A program made the position numbers and the translations under genes. From assembly GCF_024749045.1 (NCBI RefSeq), contig NZ_CP087184.1, positions 5,022,001 through 5,086,000 on the forward strand: a stretch of DNA of 64,000 nucleotides, written 5' to 3'. Below are positions 7,877-15,389 of the stretch, one piece after another (positions within the stretch are counted from its first letter, which is position 1; each line of letters opens with the position of its first letter). This stretch comes from Pseudomonas sp. B21-028 (GTDB lineage: Bacteria; Pseudomonadota; Gammaproteobacteria; Pseudomonadales; Pseudomonadaceae). The notes under the pieces are model-generated. The model saw only the letters and a program-made list of their open reading frames with translations, was not told the origin of the DNA and did no database searches.

Positions 7877-7966
7877 TGTGGGAGCGAGCCTGCTCGCGAT
7901 AGCGGTGGATCAGTTTGCATCCACCTTGAATGTGCCGACGCCATCGCGAGCAGGCTCGCTCCCACA
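7877..7966. repeat. REPIN, GGGAGCGAGCCTGCTCGCG type
   Basis: Two inverted REP units (GGGAGCGAGCCTGCTCGCGA and its complement) flank a short spacer containing a shared GCGGTG motif. The pair folds into a long hairpin. It lies downstream of the ABM gene. Confidence 0.95.
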
Positions 7967-8012
7967 CTTTGTTCAGCGTCGCGCACCCGAATCATGCCCA
8001 CCACAAATCCCC

Positions 8013-8100
8013 TGTGGAGCGAGCCTGCTCGCGATAGCGGTGGGTCTGCCTGCATCCATGCCGACTGTGCCGACGCCATCGCGAGCAGGCTCGCTCCCAT
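8013..8100. repeat. REPIN, GGGAGCGAGCCTGCTCGCG type, second tandem copy
   Basis: This has the same structure as the copy 46 bp upstream, with one base missing from the left arm (GTGGAGCG instead of GTGGGAGCG). The two form a tandem REPIN pair between convergent genes. Confidence 0.93.
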
Positions 8101-8118
8101 AGGATTTGCGGCAAGGAA

Positions 8119-8445
8119 TCAGCCCTCGACCAACTGCCGTATCGCGACGATTTCCGGCAGGTCGCTGCGTGCCATGTATACCCGCAAAGGTTCGGTTAGG
8201 TTGATGCGATCGTCGATGTTCTGCTCCAGCAGCAACTGGATCCGCTCGCGCTTGAGGGTCATGGTGCCGTCCGTGACAGCTACCCAGACGAACTCGCAGG
8301 TGGGGATGATGCCGTCGTCGGCCACGTCCATGCCGAAGGCGTCTTCGCCCAAGCGCACGATGTACTGGCCGGTCTTGCGGTTCAGGCCGACAAAGCCCTT
8401 GAGTTGGTCGGCGGCCTGGCAGATGAAGGTTGAAGTGGTACGCAT
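8119..8445 (-). CDS. Small hypothetical protein
   Basis: This is a 108-residue soluble protein. I chose the ATG at 8445 because GAGG lies 6 bases upstream of it; the frame extends to 8457 without support. The sequence reads like a small beta-rich domain (FVGLNRKTGQYIVRLGED, CEFVWVAVTDGTMTLKRERI), with no signal peptide or membrane segment. It is monocistronic, convergent with the ABM gene across two REPINs, and divergent from glpQ. I do not recognise the family. Confidence 0.75.
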   Translation of the reverse strand: MRTTSTFICQAADQLKGFVGLNRKTGQYIVRLGEDAFGMDVADDGIIPTCEFVWVAVTDGTMTLKRERIQLLLEQNIDDRINLTEPLRVYMARSDLPEIVAIRQLVEG

Positions 8446-8518
8446 GGTAAACCTCATGGATGCGTCCCGCAGGACGTCTGATCGATGGTTTACACGCAGG
8501 GCAAGCGAACGGTTTCAG

Positions 8519-8600
8519 GTTTCCCTCTGCCGGGGAAACTGCTGCGGCCAAGGGTACTGCAAACCTGCCTGCAAAGGCGTGGGAAAAATCTGTTTCCCAC
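8519..8600. repeat. Two short inverted repeats upstream of glpQ
   Basis: A first hairpin pairs TTTCCC with GGGAAA (8519-8538). A second pairs GTGGGAAA with TTTCCCAC around a 6-base loop (8579-8600). Both share the GGGAAA/TTTCCC core and lie in the glpQ upstream region. They may be regulator sites or transcript hairpins; this is a positional inference. Confidence 0.4.
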
Positions 8601-8683
8601 AGGTTTATGTCGGTCTGGCGATAGCGCTCAGAGCGTTCAGTTGTTAAAAGATAGGTTTGCCCAACGACGAAAGGATCTCGAGC

Positions 8684-9811
8684 ATGCCCGTCACCTTTAC
8701 CCGTAGCGCGTTGATGTTGAGCCTGGTGCTCGGCTTCGGTCAGACACAGGCCGCCGAGGCGCCGAACCCCAAGGCCTTGGCCACCCGCCAAGGGATCCCC
8801 CACCCGGCGGTGATCGCCCACCGTGGTGCTTCGTTCGATGCACCGGAATCCACCGCAGCCTCCTACAAGCTGGCCCGCGACCTCGGCGCCGATTACCTGG
8901 AGCTGGACCTGCAACGCAGCAAGGACGGCGTGCTGTTCGTCCTGCACGATGACAGCCTGCTGCGCACCACGGACGTCGCGACCAAGTTTCCCGAGCGCAA
9001 GGACAGCAGCGCCAACGCATTCACCATGGCCGAGCTCAAGACCCTCGATGCCGGCAGCTGGTTCAACACCGCCTACCCGGACCGTGCGCGCCCTGGGTTC
9101 GCGGGGCTGAAGATCCTGACCCTCGATGAAGTCATCAACATCGCCGAGAGTAATCCGCAGCACAAACCGGGGCTGTACATCGAAACCAAGGAGCCGACAC
9201 TGTTCCCCGGCATCGAACGCGACCTGAAGAATAAACTGCAGGACCGCGGCTGGCTGAGTCCGGCCGGGTCCAAGTTGGCCAAGAGCGCTACCGGTGTAGG
9301 CCAGGGCAAGGGCAAGGTGGTCTTGCAGACCTTCGAAAAGAACAGTCTCGAACTGCTGCACAAGGAAATGCCGAAGGTACCGAAGGTGCTGTTGTTGTGG
9401 GTGGGCGAAGGCAACATCGAGCCCAAGTCCAAGGTGACATTTGCCGACTCCGGTGAAACCGACAAGGCAGCCTACTATGCCAAGCAGCAACCCAAGGACC
9501 GCGCCGAGTTCGAAAAATGGGTCCAGTACGCCAAGGCCCAGGGCGCCATCGGCACCGGACCGTCCGCCGCGCTGACCCACGGCGGCAGCCAGAGTTATGC
9601 AGACCTGGTGCAGCCATGGATGAACCAGTACACCCACGACCAGGGTTTGCTGGTGCATGTCTACACTGTGGATGAGCCGGTGGACTTCAAGAAAGTGATG
9701 GATGCCGGCGTGGATGGCATTTTCACCAACCGGGCCAGTGAACTGCTCAAGTATTTCAAGCGCCCCGAAACTGGCAGTGTGACGCAGTTGCTGGAAAAGA
9801 ACGGTTATTGA
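8684..9811 (+). CDS. glpQ: Periplasmic glycerophosphodiester phosphodiesterase
   Basis: This is a 375-residue enzyme that hydrolyses glycerophosphodiesters to glycerol-3-phosphate and an alcohol. A signal peptide spans about residues 1-25 (LMLSLVLGFGQTQA-AEA). The GDPD catalytic signature follows: HRGASFDAPEST, then ELDLQRSKDGVLFVLHDDSL, with the acidic pair and two His residues intact. The length matches periplasmic GlpQ rather than the shorter cytosolic UgpQ. I chose ATG 8684, preceded by AAGGA; the upstream frame to 8657 lacks such a site. It is a single-gene unit ending before a REPIN. Confidence 0.93.
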   Translation: MPVTFTRSALMLSLVLGFGQTQAAEAPNPKALATRQGIPHPAVIAHRGASFDAPESTAASYKLARDLGADYLELDLQRSKDGVLFVLHDDSLLRTTDVATKFPERKDSSANAFTMAELKTLDAGSWFNTAYPDRARPGFAGLKILTLDEVINIAESNPQHKPGLYIETKEPTLFPGIERDLKNKLQDRGWLSPAGSKLAKSATGVGQGKGKVVLQTFEKNSLELLHKEMPKVPKVLLLWVGEGNIEPKSKVTFADSGETDKAAYYAKQQPKDRAEFEKWVQYAKAQGAIGTGPSAALTHGGSQSYADLVQPWMNQYTHDQGLLVHVYTVDEPVDFKKVMDAGVDGIFTNRASELLKYFKRPETGSVTQLLEKNGY

Positions 9812-9816
9812 TCAAG

Positions 9817-9904
9817 TGTGGGAGCAAAGCTTGCTCGCGACGAACGATAATGCGGTTGTACTTAAACCGCACTGCCCACATCGCGAGCAAGCTTTGCTCC
9901 CACA
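9817..9904. repeat. REPIN, variant GGGAGCAAAGCTTGCTCGCG type
   Basis: These are inverted REP units whose inner sequence is GCAAAGCTTGCTCGCG instead of the commoner GCGAGCCTGCTCGCG. They lie 5 bp after glpQ and may act as its transcript end. Confidence 0.92.
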
Positions 9905-10036
9905 GGCATTCACAGTTCTTGCCCCAACAAACCTTACTTCAGCAGTCCCGCGCAAAGGTTTTTTCGAATTAAGGGTGAATTAAGTTGCCACGGTTAATCT
10001 GATCCCACTTAAACGACACACCCAAGGAAAGACCTT

Positions 10037-10348
10037 ATGAAAACTTTGACTGCCCTGTTCACTGCCGCTGCCCTGACCCTTACTGCCGGCCTGGCCCAAG
10101 CGGATGATGATGTTCGGCCTGACCAGGTTCCTCAACTGGTCAAAGAAGGCAAGATCAAATCGATGGCAGAACTGAAGCAAATAGTCGAGAAACTGCACCC
10201 AGGAGCGACCGTCGGCACCCCTGATCTGGAGAAGCGCTTCAACGGTTACGAATATGAAGTTGAAGTGCGTTACCCCGATGGCAGAGAGTTTGACATTGAG
10301 CTCGACGCCACCACTGGCAAAGTACTTGAAAACAAAGAAGACCATTGA
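10037..10348 (+). CDS. Secreted PepSY-domain protein
   Basis: This is a 103-residue protein with a clear signal peptide (residues 1-22, ending AGLAQA). It is followed by a single PepSY domain (LKQIVEKLHPGATV, then YEYEVEVRYPDGREFDIELD and TGKVLEN). PepSY domains are small periplasmic modules thought to inhibit peptidases or bind metals; no partner is encoded nearby. A good intrinsic terminator follows at 10358, so this is a single-gene unit. The start follows AAGGAAAG at a suitable distance. Confidence 0.9.
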   Translation: MKTLTALFTAAALTLTAGLAQADDDVRPDQVPQLVKEGKIKSMAELKQIVEKLHPGATVGTPDLEKRFNGYEYEVEVRYPDGREFDIELDATTGKVLENKEDH

Positions 10349-10357
10349 TTAAAAAAT

Positions 10358-10391
10358 AGCCGCGCAACCCTCAGGTTGCGCGGCTTTTTAT
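10358..10391 (+). terminator. Intrinsic terminator of the PepSY gene
   Basis: A 12-bp stem (AGCCGCGCAACC / GGTTGCGCGGCT) with a 4-base loop is followed by TTTTATT, 10 bp after the stop codon. Confidence 0.9.
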
Positions 10392-10392
10392 T

Positions 10393-10692
10393 GTGCTTAT
10401 AAAAACGCTTCCGCATCACGCTACTTTCACAAAACCATCAAACATCCTTGATCTGGCCCATGCCGCCTGCGAGCGCTGGATGAGAGACGTCAAGGAGCGG
10501 CGCAGATCCACCGAGGAATGCGCCCTGATCATCAACGACCTCACCGCGCTGGGCGAACGAATCAAGCTGTTGCAGGAAGAGCTCGCCCCCAAACTCACCG
10601 TACAGACCACCAGACAATCCCATCTGTCGGTACGGCAGAATTTAAAAGTCTTTTTGTCATCTCTCCTGCGGTATCCTGCTTGGGCTTTATGA
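10393..10692 (+). CDS. Possible small hypothetical protein
   Basis: This is an open frame of 99 codons starting with GTG at 10393, or with ATG at 10480. Codons 20-65 show normal Pseudomonas GC-rich third positions and give an amphipathic helical stretch (CERWMRDVKERRRSTEECA, LGERIKLLQEELAPK). The last 30 codons look less coding, and no clear ribosome binding site marks the start. It could be a real small cytoplasmic protein with an eroded tail. I do not recognise it. Confidence 0.4.
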   Translation: MLIKTLPHHATFTKPSNILDLAHAACERWMRDVKERRRSTEECALIINDLTALGERIKLLQEELAPKLTVQTTRQSHLSVRQNLKVFLSSLLRYPAWAL

Positions 10693-10740
10693 AAGCGAGG
10701 ATCTACCAGATCTACCAACAGACTTTGCGAGGAGCGCGAT

Positions 10741-10884
10741 ATGCACGAGATTCCTAATCTCCCCTTCCCAAGCCTGCACGACACTGAGCAGACGACCACG
10801 CTACAGGCCGGAGGGCAACCAGACGCCCGGCAACCCGAGCCCAAAGAAGCCACTGAACGCCATCAGGCCGACAGCGAAGACTGA
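10741..10884 (+). CDS. Small 47-residue hypothetical protein
   Basis: This short gene starts MHEIPNLPFPSLHDTEQ and ends ATERHQADSED. It is preceded by AGGAG at 7 bases before the ATG, a strong ribosome binding site. The product is hydrophilic, Gln/Glu/Pro-rich and without predicted structure. The upstream 60 bp are relatively AT-rich and may hold the promoter. I do not recognise it; the ribosome binding site and codon use are the evidence for translation. Confidence 0.55.
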   Translation: MHEIPNLPFPSLHDTEQTTTLQAGGQPDARQPEPKEATERHQADSED

Positions 10885-10959
10885 TCCATCAGCAGCACCA
10901 GACCGTGTGGAAAGCGCTAAGATGCGCTTTCCACACTGCCTGAATCCCGAGCCCGTACC

Positions 10960-11154
10960 ATGACCGATGACACCTCCTCCTTCAGCGAAGCCCAGGCCAG
11001 TGTGCTGATCGGCACTACTGAAAAAATGGTCGAGATCTGGACGCGCCTTTCACCAGAGAAACAAGCCACGCTGCTGGCCCGTTTCGGCACCGAGGAAAAC
11101 GCCCTCGCCGCGTTGGTCACCACACACCTGGTCGCCGGGCAAAACGACGGCTGA
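10960..11154 (+). CDS. Small 64-residue hypothetical protein
   Basis: This is a compact helical protein (SEAQASVLIGTTEKMVEIWT, RLSPEKQATLLARFGTEENA) with normal Pseudomonas codon use. It has no signal peptide and no cysteine. A hairpin-like repeat (GGAAAGCGC ... GCGCTTTCC, about 10910-10931) lies between it and the previous small gene and may end the earlier transcript. It is followed by the MFS gene on the same strand after a 92-bp gap with its own probable promoter. The function is unknown. Confidence 0.7.
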   Translation: MTDDTSSFSEAQASVLIGTTEKMVEIWTRLSPEKQATLLARFGTEENALAALVTTHLVAGQNDG

Positions 11155-11246
11155 CAGGCAAATAGTTTTACCTTTCTACGCTTCCCCCCACGCGCGCCGT
11201 TATCATAAGCAGCCTATCTATCCTGCTGCTCCGTGGACCTTTTCCC

Positions 11247-12446
11247 ATGTCAGATTCCCAGCGCCCCCTGGCGGTCACGCTGCAAGTCGTTTCCATCGTC
11301 CTCTTCACCTTCATCGGCTATTTGAATATCGGCATTCCCCTGGCCGTGCTGCCCGGGTTCGTCCATGGCGAGTTGGGTTTTGGCGCGGTGATCGCCGGGC
11401 TGGTGATCAGCGTCCAGTACCTGGCCACCCTTCTTAGCCGCCCTTACGCAGGCAAGATCATCGACAACCTGGGCAGCAAGCGCGCCGTCATCGTCGGCCT
11501 CGCCGGGTGCGGGTTGAGCGGCGTGTTCATGCTGGCATCCGCCTGGACCCATGACCTGCCAACCTTGAGCCTGACCAGCCTGCTGATCGGTCGCCTGGTG
11601 CTGGGCAGCGCGGAAAGCCTGGTGGGCTCGGGCTCGATTGGCTGGGGCATCGGCCGGGTCGGCGCCGCGAATACCGCTAAGGTGATTTCCTGGAACGGCA
11701 TCGCCAGCTATGGCGCGCTGGCGATAGGCGCGCCGCTGGGGGTGTGGCTGGTCAAATCCCTGGGGCTGTGGAGCATGGGCGTCAGCATCATCCTGCTGGC
11801 CGTGCTGGGGGTGGCACTGGCCTGGCCAAAAACCGCGGCGCCCATCGTCGTCGGCGAACGCCTGCCATTCATACATGTGCTAGGCCGCGTCCTGCCCCAT
11901 GGCAGCGGCCTGGCCCTGGGCTCCATCGGCTTCGGCACCATCGCCACCTTCATTACGCTGTACTACGCGACCCGGAATTGGGACAACGCGGTGCTGTGCC
12001 TGAGCCTGTTCGGTGCCTGCTTCATCGGCGCGCGCCTGGTGTTCGGCAATCTGATCAATCGCCTGGGGGGCTTTCGGGTGGCGATTGCCTGCCTGTCGGT
12101 GGAAACCCTTGGCTTGTTGCTTTTATGGCTGGCACCGGATGCGCAGTGGGCACTGGCGGGCGCAGCGTTGAGTGGCTTCGGTTTTTCGCTGGTATTTCCG
12201 GCGCTGGGTGTCGAGGCCGTCAACCTGGTACCGGCCTCCAGCCGTGGGGCGGCGGTGGGCGCCTACTCGTTGTTCATTGATCTGTCGCTGGGGATCACCG
12301 GACCATTGGCCGGCGCGATTGCGGCGGGGTTTGGCTTTGCCTCAATCTTCCTGTTCGCGGCATTGGCAGCGCTCGGTGGCCTGGCGTTGAGCATCTACCT
12401 GTACCGGCAAGCGCCGAGGTATCGCGAGGAACGGGACAAAAGCTAG
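11247..12446 (+). CDS. MFS transporter, YhhS/YfcJ-like
   Basis: This is a 399-residue inner-membrane protein with about 12 hydrophobic segments. The MFS loop motif after segment 2 is [17 protein letters not shown]. The overall layout resembles the YhhS/YfcJ (UPF0226) group of putative drug or sugar exporters. The substrate cannot be read from sequence. Its final codon, TAG, lies inside the left end of a CTAG-ended inverted-repeat element (12443-12496), so the C-terminus (EERDKS) may have been set by insertion of that element. Confidence 0.88.
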   Translation: MSDSQRPLAVTLQVVSIVLFTFIGYLNIGIPLAVLPGFVHGELGFGAVIAGLVISVQYLATLLSRPYAGKIIDNLGSKRAVIVGLAGCGLSGVFMLASAWTHDLPTLSLTSLLIGRLVLGSAESLVGSGSIGWGIGRVGAANTAKVISWNGIASYGALAIGAPLGVWLVKSLGLWSMGVSIILLAVLGVALAWPKTAAPIVVGERLPFIHVLGRVLPHGSGLALGSIGFGTIATFITLYYATRNWDNAVLCLSLFGACFIGARLVFGNLINRLGGFRVAIACLSVETLGLLLLWLAPDAQWALAGAALSGFGFSLVFPALGVEAVNLVPASSRGAAVGAYSLFIDLSLGITGPLAGAIAAGFGFASIFLFAALAALGGLALSIYLYRQAPRYREERDKS

Positions 12447-12496
12447 TGGCCTGTACGGTTGATTCGAGTACTCGAATTAATTGTACAGGCCACTAG
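12443..12496. mobile_element. 54-bp CTAG-ended palindromic element (short copy)
   Basis: The element runs from CTAGTGGCCTGTACGG to GTACAGGCCACTAG. Its halves match at 24 of 27 positions, with GAGTACTC at the centre. The outer CTAG ends supply the TAG stop codons of both flanking convergent genes. It shares its terminal sequence with the 165-bp element at 41743, so it looks like an internally deleted copy of the same non-coding element. Confidence 0.7.
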
Positions 12497-12906
12497 AAGT
12501 CCACCTTGCCCCGCCCGGCCTTGATCGAGCCGCGCTTGCTCTTGGACTCCAGGCGACGCGTCTTCGAACCCAGGGTCGGCTTGGTCGGGCGGCGCTTCTT
12601 CTCGACCTTGGTGGCGCTGAGGATCAGCTCGGCCAGACGCTCCAGCGCATCGGCCCGGTTCTGTTCCTGTGTCCGGTATTGCTGAGCCTTGATGATCAAC
12701 ACGCCGTCGCTGGTGATGCGACTGTCACGCAGGGCCAGCAGCCGCTCCTTGTAGAACTCGGGCAGTGACGACGCAGGGATGTCGAAGCGCAGGTGCATGG
12801 CGCTGGAGACCTTGTTCACGTTCTGCCCCCCGGCGCCTTGGGCGCGGATGGCCGTCAGCTCGATCTCGGCATCGGGAATGTGCACGTTGTTGGAAATCGC
12901 CAGCAT
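12493..12906 (-). CDS. arfB: Alternative ribosome-rescue factor / peptidyl-tRNA hydrolase ArfB
   Basis: This is a 137-residue release-factor-like protein. The GGQ motif at residues 26-28, in [15 protein letters not shown], is the peptidyl-tRNA hydrolysis site. The C-terminal tail is strongly basic ([20 protein letters not shown], then [14 protein letters not shown]), as needed to enter the mRNA channel of stalled ribosomes. Length and domain order match YaeJ/ArfB. It is monocistronic. Its stop codon lies in the right end of the 54-bp inverted-repeat element. Confidence 0.95.
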   Translation of the reverse strand: MLAISNNVHIPDAEIELTAIRAQGAGGQNVNKVSSAMHLRFDIPASSLPEFYKERLLALRDSRITSDGVLIIKAQQYRTQEQNRADALERLAELILSATKVEKKRRPTKPTLGSKTRRLESKSKRGSIKAGRGKVDF

Positions 12907-12968
12907 GGAAAGCGTCCGGTATCAGGCCCCACAGAATACCCCGAATCCCAGGAACAACGCTCAACCCC

Positions 12969-13057
12969 TGTGGGAGCGAGCCTGCTCGCGATTGCGGTGT
13001 GCCAGCCACCATTGACGCTTCTGACCCGACGCCATCGCGAGCAGGCTCGCTCCCACA
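12969..13057. repeat. REPIN, GGGAGCGAGCCTGCTCGCG type
   Basis: Two inverted REP units surround a spacer with the usual GCGGTG start. It lies between arfB and the terminator of the permease gene. Confidence 0.95.
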
Positions 13058-13070
13058 GGGGGTGAATCAG

Positions 13071-13100
13071 AAAAAACAAACCCGGCACTCGGCCGGGTTT
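13071..13100 (-). terminator. Intrinsic terminator of the aromatic amino acid permease gene
   Basis: On the minus strand, the stem AAACCCGGCC / GGCCGGGTTT-like hairpin with a short loop is followed by TTTGTTTTTT, 18 bp after the stop codon. Confidence 0.85.
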
Positions 13101-13117
13101 GGGTATCTCAAGGACGC

Positions 13118-14527
13118 CTACTTGGCAGCCGCCAAGGTCAATTCATGCTTGGCACTGCGCTTGTTCTTGATCACGTAGCACACCCACATGAACACCAGCC
13201 ACACCGGAATCGCATACACCGAAACCTGGATGCCGGGAATCATCAGCATCACACCCAGGATGAATACCACGAACGCCAGGCAGATGTAGTTGCCGTAGGG
13301 GTACCACAGCGACTTGAACAGCGGAACCTGGCGAGTCTGGTTCATGTGCTGGCGAAATTTGAAATGCGAGTAGCTGATCATCGCCCAGTTGATCACCAGG
13401 GTCGCGACCACCAGCGACATCAGCAGCTCCAACGCATGTTGCGGGATCAGGTAGTTCAGCAATACCGCCACCAGCGTCACCGCCGCCGAGGCGAGGATCG
13501 AACGCACCGGCACGCCACGCTTGTCGATCCGGGCCAGGGCCTTGGGCGCATCGCCCTGCTCGGCCATACCCAGCAGCATGCGGCTGTTGCAGTAGGTGCC
13601 GCTGTTGTACACCGACAGCGCGGCGGTCAGCACCACGAAATTGAGGATGTGCGCCGCCGTGTTGCTGCCCAGCATCGAGAACACCTGCACGAACGGGCTG
13701 CCGCTGTAGGCATCGCCGGAGGCATTGAGCGTGGCCAGCAGGCTGTCCCACGGGGTCAGGGACAACAGCACCACCAGGGCACCGATGTAGAAAATCAGGA
13801 TCCGGTAGATCACTTGGTTGATGGCTTTGGGAATCACGGTTTTCGGCTTGTCGGCCTCGGCGGCGGTGAAGCCGAGCATTTCCAGGCCACCGAAGGAGAA
13901 CATGATGATTGCCATCGCCATCACCAGGCCGCTCACGCCGTTGGGGAAGAACCCACCGTGGGACCACAGGTTGGTCAACGAAGCTTGTGGACCACCGTGG
14001 CCACTGACCAGCAGGTAGCTGCCCAAGGCAATCATGCCGACAATCGCCACGACCTTGATGATCGCAAACCAGAACTCGGCTTCACCGAAGACCTTGACGT
14101 TGGCCAGGTTGATGGCATTGATCAGGATGAAAAACGCCGCCGCCGAGGCCCAGCTCGGAATATCCGGTGCCCAGTAATGGATGTACTTGCCCACGGCGGT
14201 CAGCTCGGACATGCCCACCAGGATATACAGAATCCAGCAATTCCAACCCGACAGGAACCCGGCGAAACCGCCCCAGTACTTGTGGGCAAAATGGCTGAAA
14301 GAACCGGCCACCGGCTCTTCGACGATCATTTCGCCCAACTGGCGCATGATCATGAAGGCGATGAAGCCGCAGATGGCGTAACCCAGAATCATCGACGGGC
14401 CGGCTGATTTCAGCACTCCCGCCGAGCCCAGGAAAAGGCCGGTACCGATCGCGCCGCCGAGGGCGATCAATTGAATATGTCGATTTTTCAGGCCGCGCTT
14501 AAGCTCGCCTGTATTTACACCGGTCAT
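13118..14527 (-). CDS. aroP: APC-family aromatic amino acid permease, AroP/PheP type
   Basis: This is a 469-residue inner-membrane permease with 12 hydrophobic segments. The N-terminal signature LKRGLKNRHIQLIALGGAIG and the following TGLFLGSAG are hallmarks of proton-coupled amino acid permeases. Segments such as FSHFAHKYWGGFAGFLSGWN, SGHGG and NSRMLLGMAEQG align best with AroP/PheP. This indicates uptake of Phe, Tyr or Trp, though other amino acids cannot be excluded. It is a single-gene unit with its own terminator. The long upstream region probably carries its promoter. Confidence 0.85.
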   Translation of the reverse strand: MTGVNTGELKRGLKNRHIQLIALGGAIGTGLFLGSAGVLKSAGPSMILGYAICGFIAFMIMRQLGEMIVEEPVAGSFSHFAHKYWGGFAGFLSGWNCWILYILVGMSELTAVGKYIHYWAPDIPSWASAAAFFILINAINLANVKVFGEAEFWFAIIKVVAIVGMIALGSYLLVSGHGGPQASLTNLWSHGGFFPNGVSGLVMAMAIIMFSFGGLEMLGFTAAEADKPKTVIPKAINQVIYRILIFYIGALVVLLSLTPWDSLLATLNASGDAYSGSPFVQVFSMLGSNTAAHILNFVVLTAALSVYNSGTYCNSRMLLGMAEQGDAPKALARIDKRGVPVRSILASAAVTLVAVLLNYLIPQHALELLMSLVVATLVINWAMISYSHFKFRQHMNQTRQVPLFKSLWYPYGNYICLAFVVFILGVMLMIPGIQVSVYAIPVWLVFMWVCYVIKNKRSAKHELTLAAAK

Positions 14528-15160
14528 GCGTCACCTGTTTGTTTTTATCTGTGACGAAATCGAACCCGACACGCTTGTGACGTGGCGGAATGAGCAAGGC
14601 GGATAACCTTGAAGATGCGTGGGTACGCGAAGGGTCACAGTAAAACGCGGCGCATTGTACACCGCCGACCCTTGGCCACCAGACACCCTGACAAGGCATG
14701 AGGCGCATCTGACCCTCCCGACGGATTGGAAACAAGCCGGCCAACACCCGCTGACACGCCGCATGAAGGGTCTGCTGGAAGCTTTTTCTTACATCCACAG
14801 GGAAGGGAATTTCAAACCGGGCGCGCGCACGCTTTTTGTCAGCATTCCTTTACGATGCGTAACGAAATTTTTCCAAGTAGGAATTTTCTGTAAGCCGTCT
14901 GCAAATTGACGGTAGGAAGCTTCCTAAGCAATAAATCCTGCAGGTAGCTGTTTTTTATAAGCAAAAAACCTCGCAAAAAATAGAACAAAAAGTTCATCTC
15001 AAAAAAATGAAATTATTTTTTGCATTCCAAAAACCCGTCGACTAGGTTTTAGCGACTTGCCCAGGCGTCGTGCCGGCAAGCCTTGCGGGGCCTGATGCGG
15101 TCAGCTTCCACTCACCGGATTACCCGCAACTTTCCGTAAAAGTCATCTAGGAGATTCACT
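14528..15160. other. AT-rich intergenic region between divergent aroP and peptide gene
   Basis: This stretch of 633 bp holds no convincing gene. The part from 14930 to 15040 is strikingly AT-rich with A-tracts, unlike the neighbouring coding DNA. It contains the perfect palindrome TAGGAAGCTTCCTA (14913-14926). It should hold the promoters of aroP (minus) and of the 45-codon peptide gene (plus). A small RNA cannot be excluded. Confidence 0.5.
14913..14926. promoter_or_regulatory. Perfect 14-bp palindrome, candidate regulator site
   Basis: TAGGAAGCTTCCTA is a perfect palindrome in the promoter region shared by aroP and the peptide gene. No regulator is assigned; the inference rests on symmetry and location. 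Confidence 0.3.
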
Positions 15161-15298
15161 ATGCAAACACTGGACAAAGACTTGGAAACCGAACTGCAAC
15201 TGGACGAATGGTTTGAAGCGCCAACCCATGAAGCCGCCGTTGAAATGATGCAAGCCGACGCCGTCGTTCCGTTCGGCACGGCGATGTGGCCTCTGTAA
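15161..15298 (+). CDS. 45-residue peptide, possible precursor peptide
   Basis: This short gene starts MQTLDKDLETELQLDEWF. AGGAG lies 8 bases before the ATG, and codon use is normal. The first 30 residues are acidic and helix-prone, with little hydrophobic content. The last 10 residues (PFGTAMWPL) are small, aromatic and Pro-containing. This leader-then-core look resembles precursors of ribosomally made modified peptides, but it has no Gly-Gly processing site or Cys. A GC-rich hairpin separates it from an M29-like enzyme gene 92 bp downstream. I do not recognise the peptide; the precursor role is inferred. Confidence 0.65.
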   Translation: MQTLDKDLETELQLDEWFEAPTHEAAVEMMQADAVVPFGTAMWPL

Positions 15299-15307
15299 GC
15301 GCAACCC

Positions 15308-15338
15308 GGCGGAGTTGATCCGGCCGGTCGGCTCCGCC
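15308..15338 (+). terminator. Intercistronic hairpin between the peptide gene and the M29-like gene
   Basis: Arms GGCGGAG and CTCCGCC enclose a smaller CCGGCCGG pairing. The following T-tract is weak (ACTTT), so this may be a partial terminator or an mRNA-stabilising structure that favours the upstream peptide. Confidence 0.5.
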
Positions 15339-15389
15339 ACTTTCTAGCAGGTTGTCCGGGACGCTCATTCATCAGGGAAGAAAACAAGT

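Noticed and set aside
7861..8118. Regularly spaced palindromes as a possible CRISPR array
   Set aside because: They are inverted REP units in REPIN pairs, not direct repeats with unique spacers.
7973..9658. 561-codon minus-strand frame across glpQ and the REPINs
   Set aside because: It is antisense to glpQ and contains repeat-derived residues; glpQ has a signal peptide and catalytic motifs.
13145..14407. 420-codon plus-strand frame opposite aroP
   Set aside because: His/Gln-rich shadow frame of a membrane-protein gene.
14619..14909. 96-codon frame in the aroP upstream region
   Set aside because: No ribosome binding site and no protein-like composition; more likely promoter DNA.
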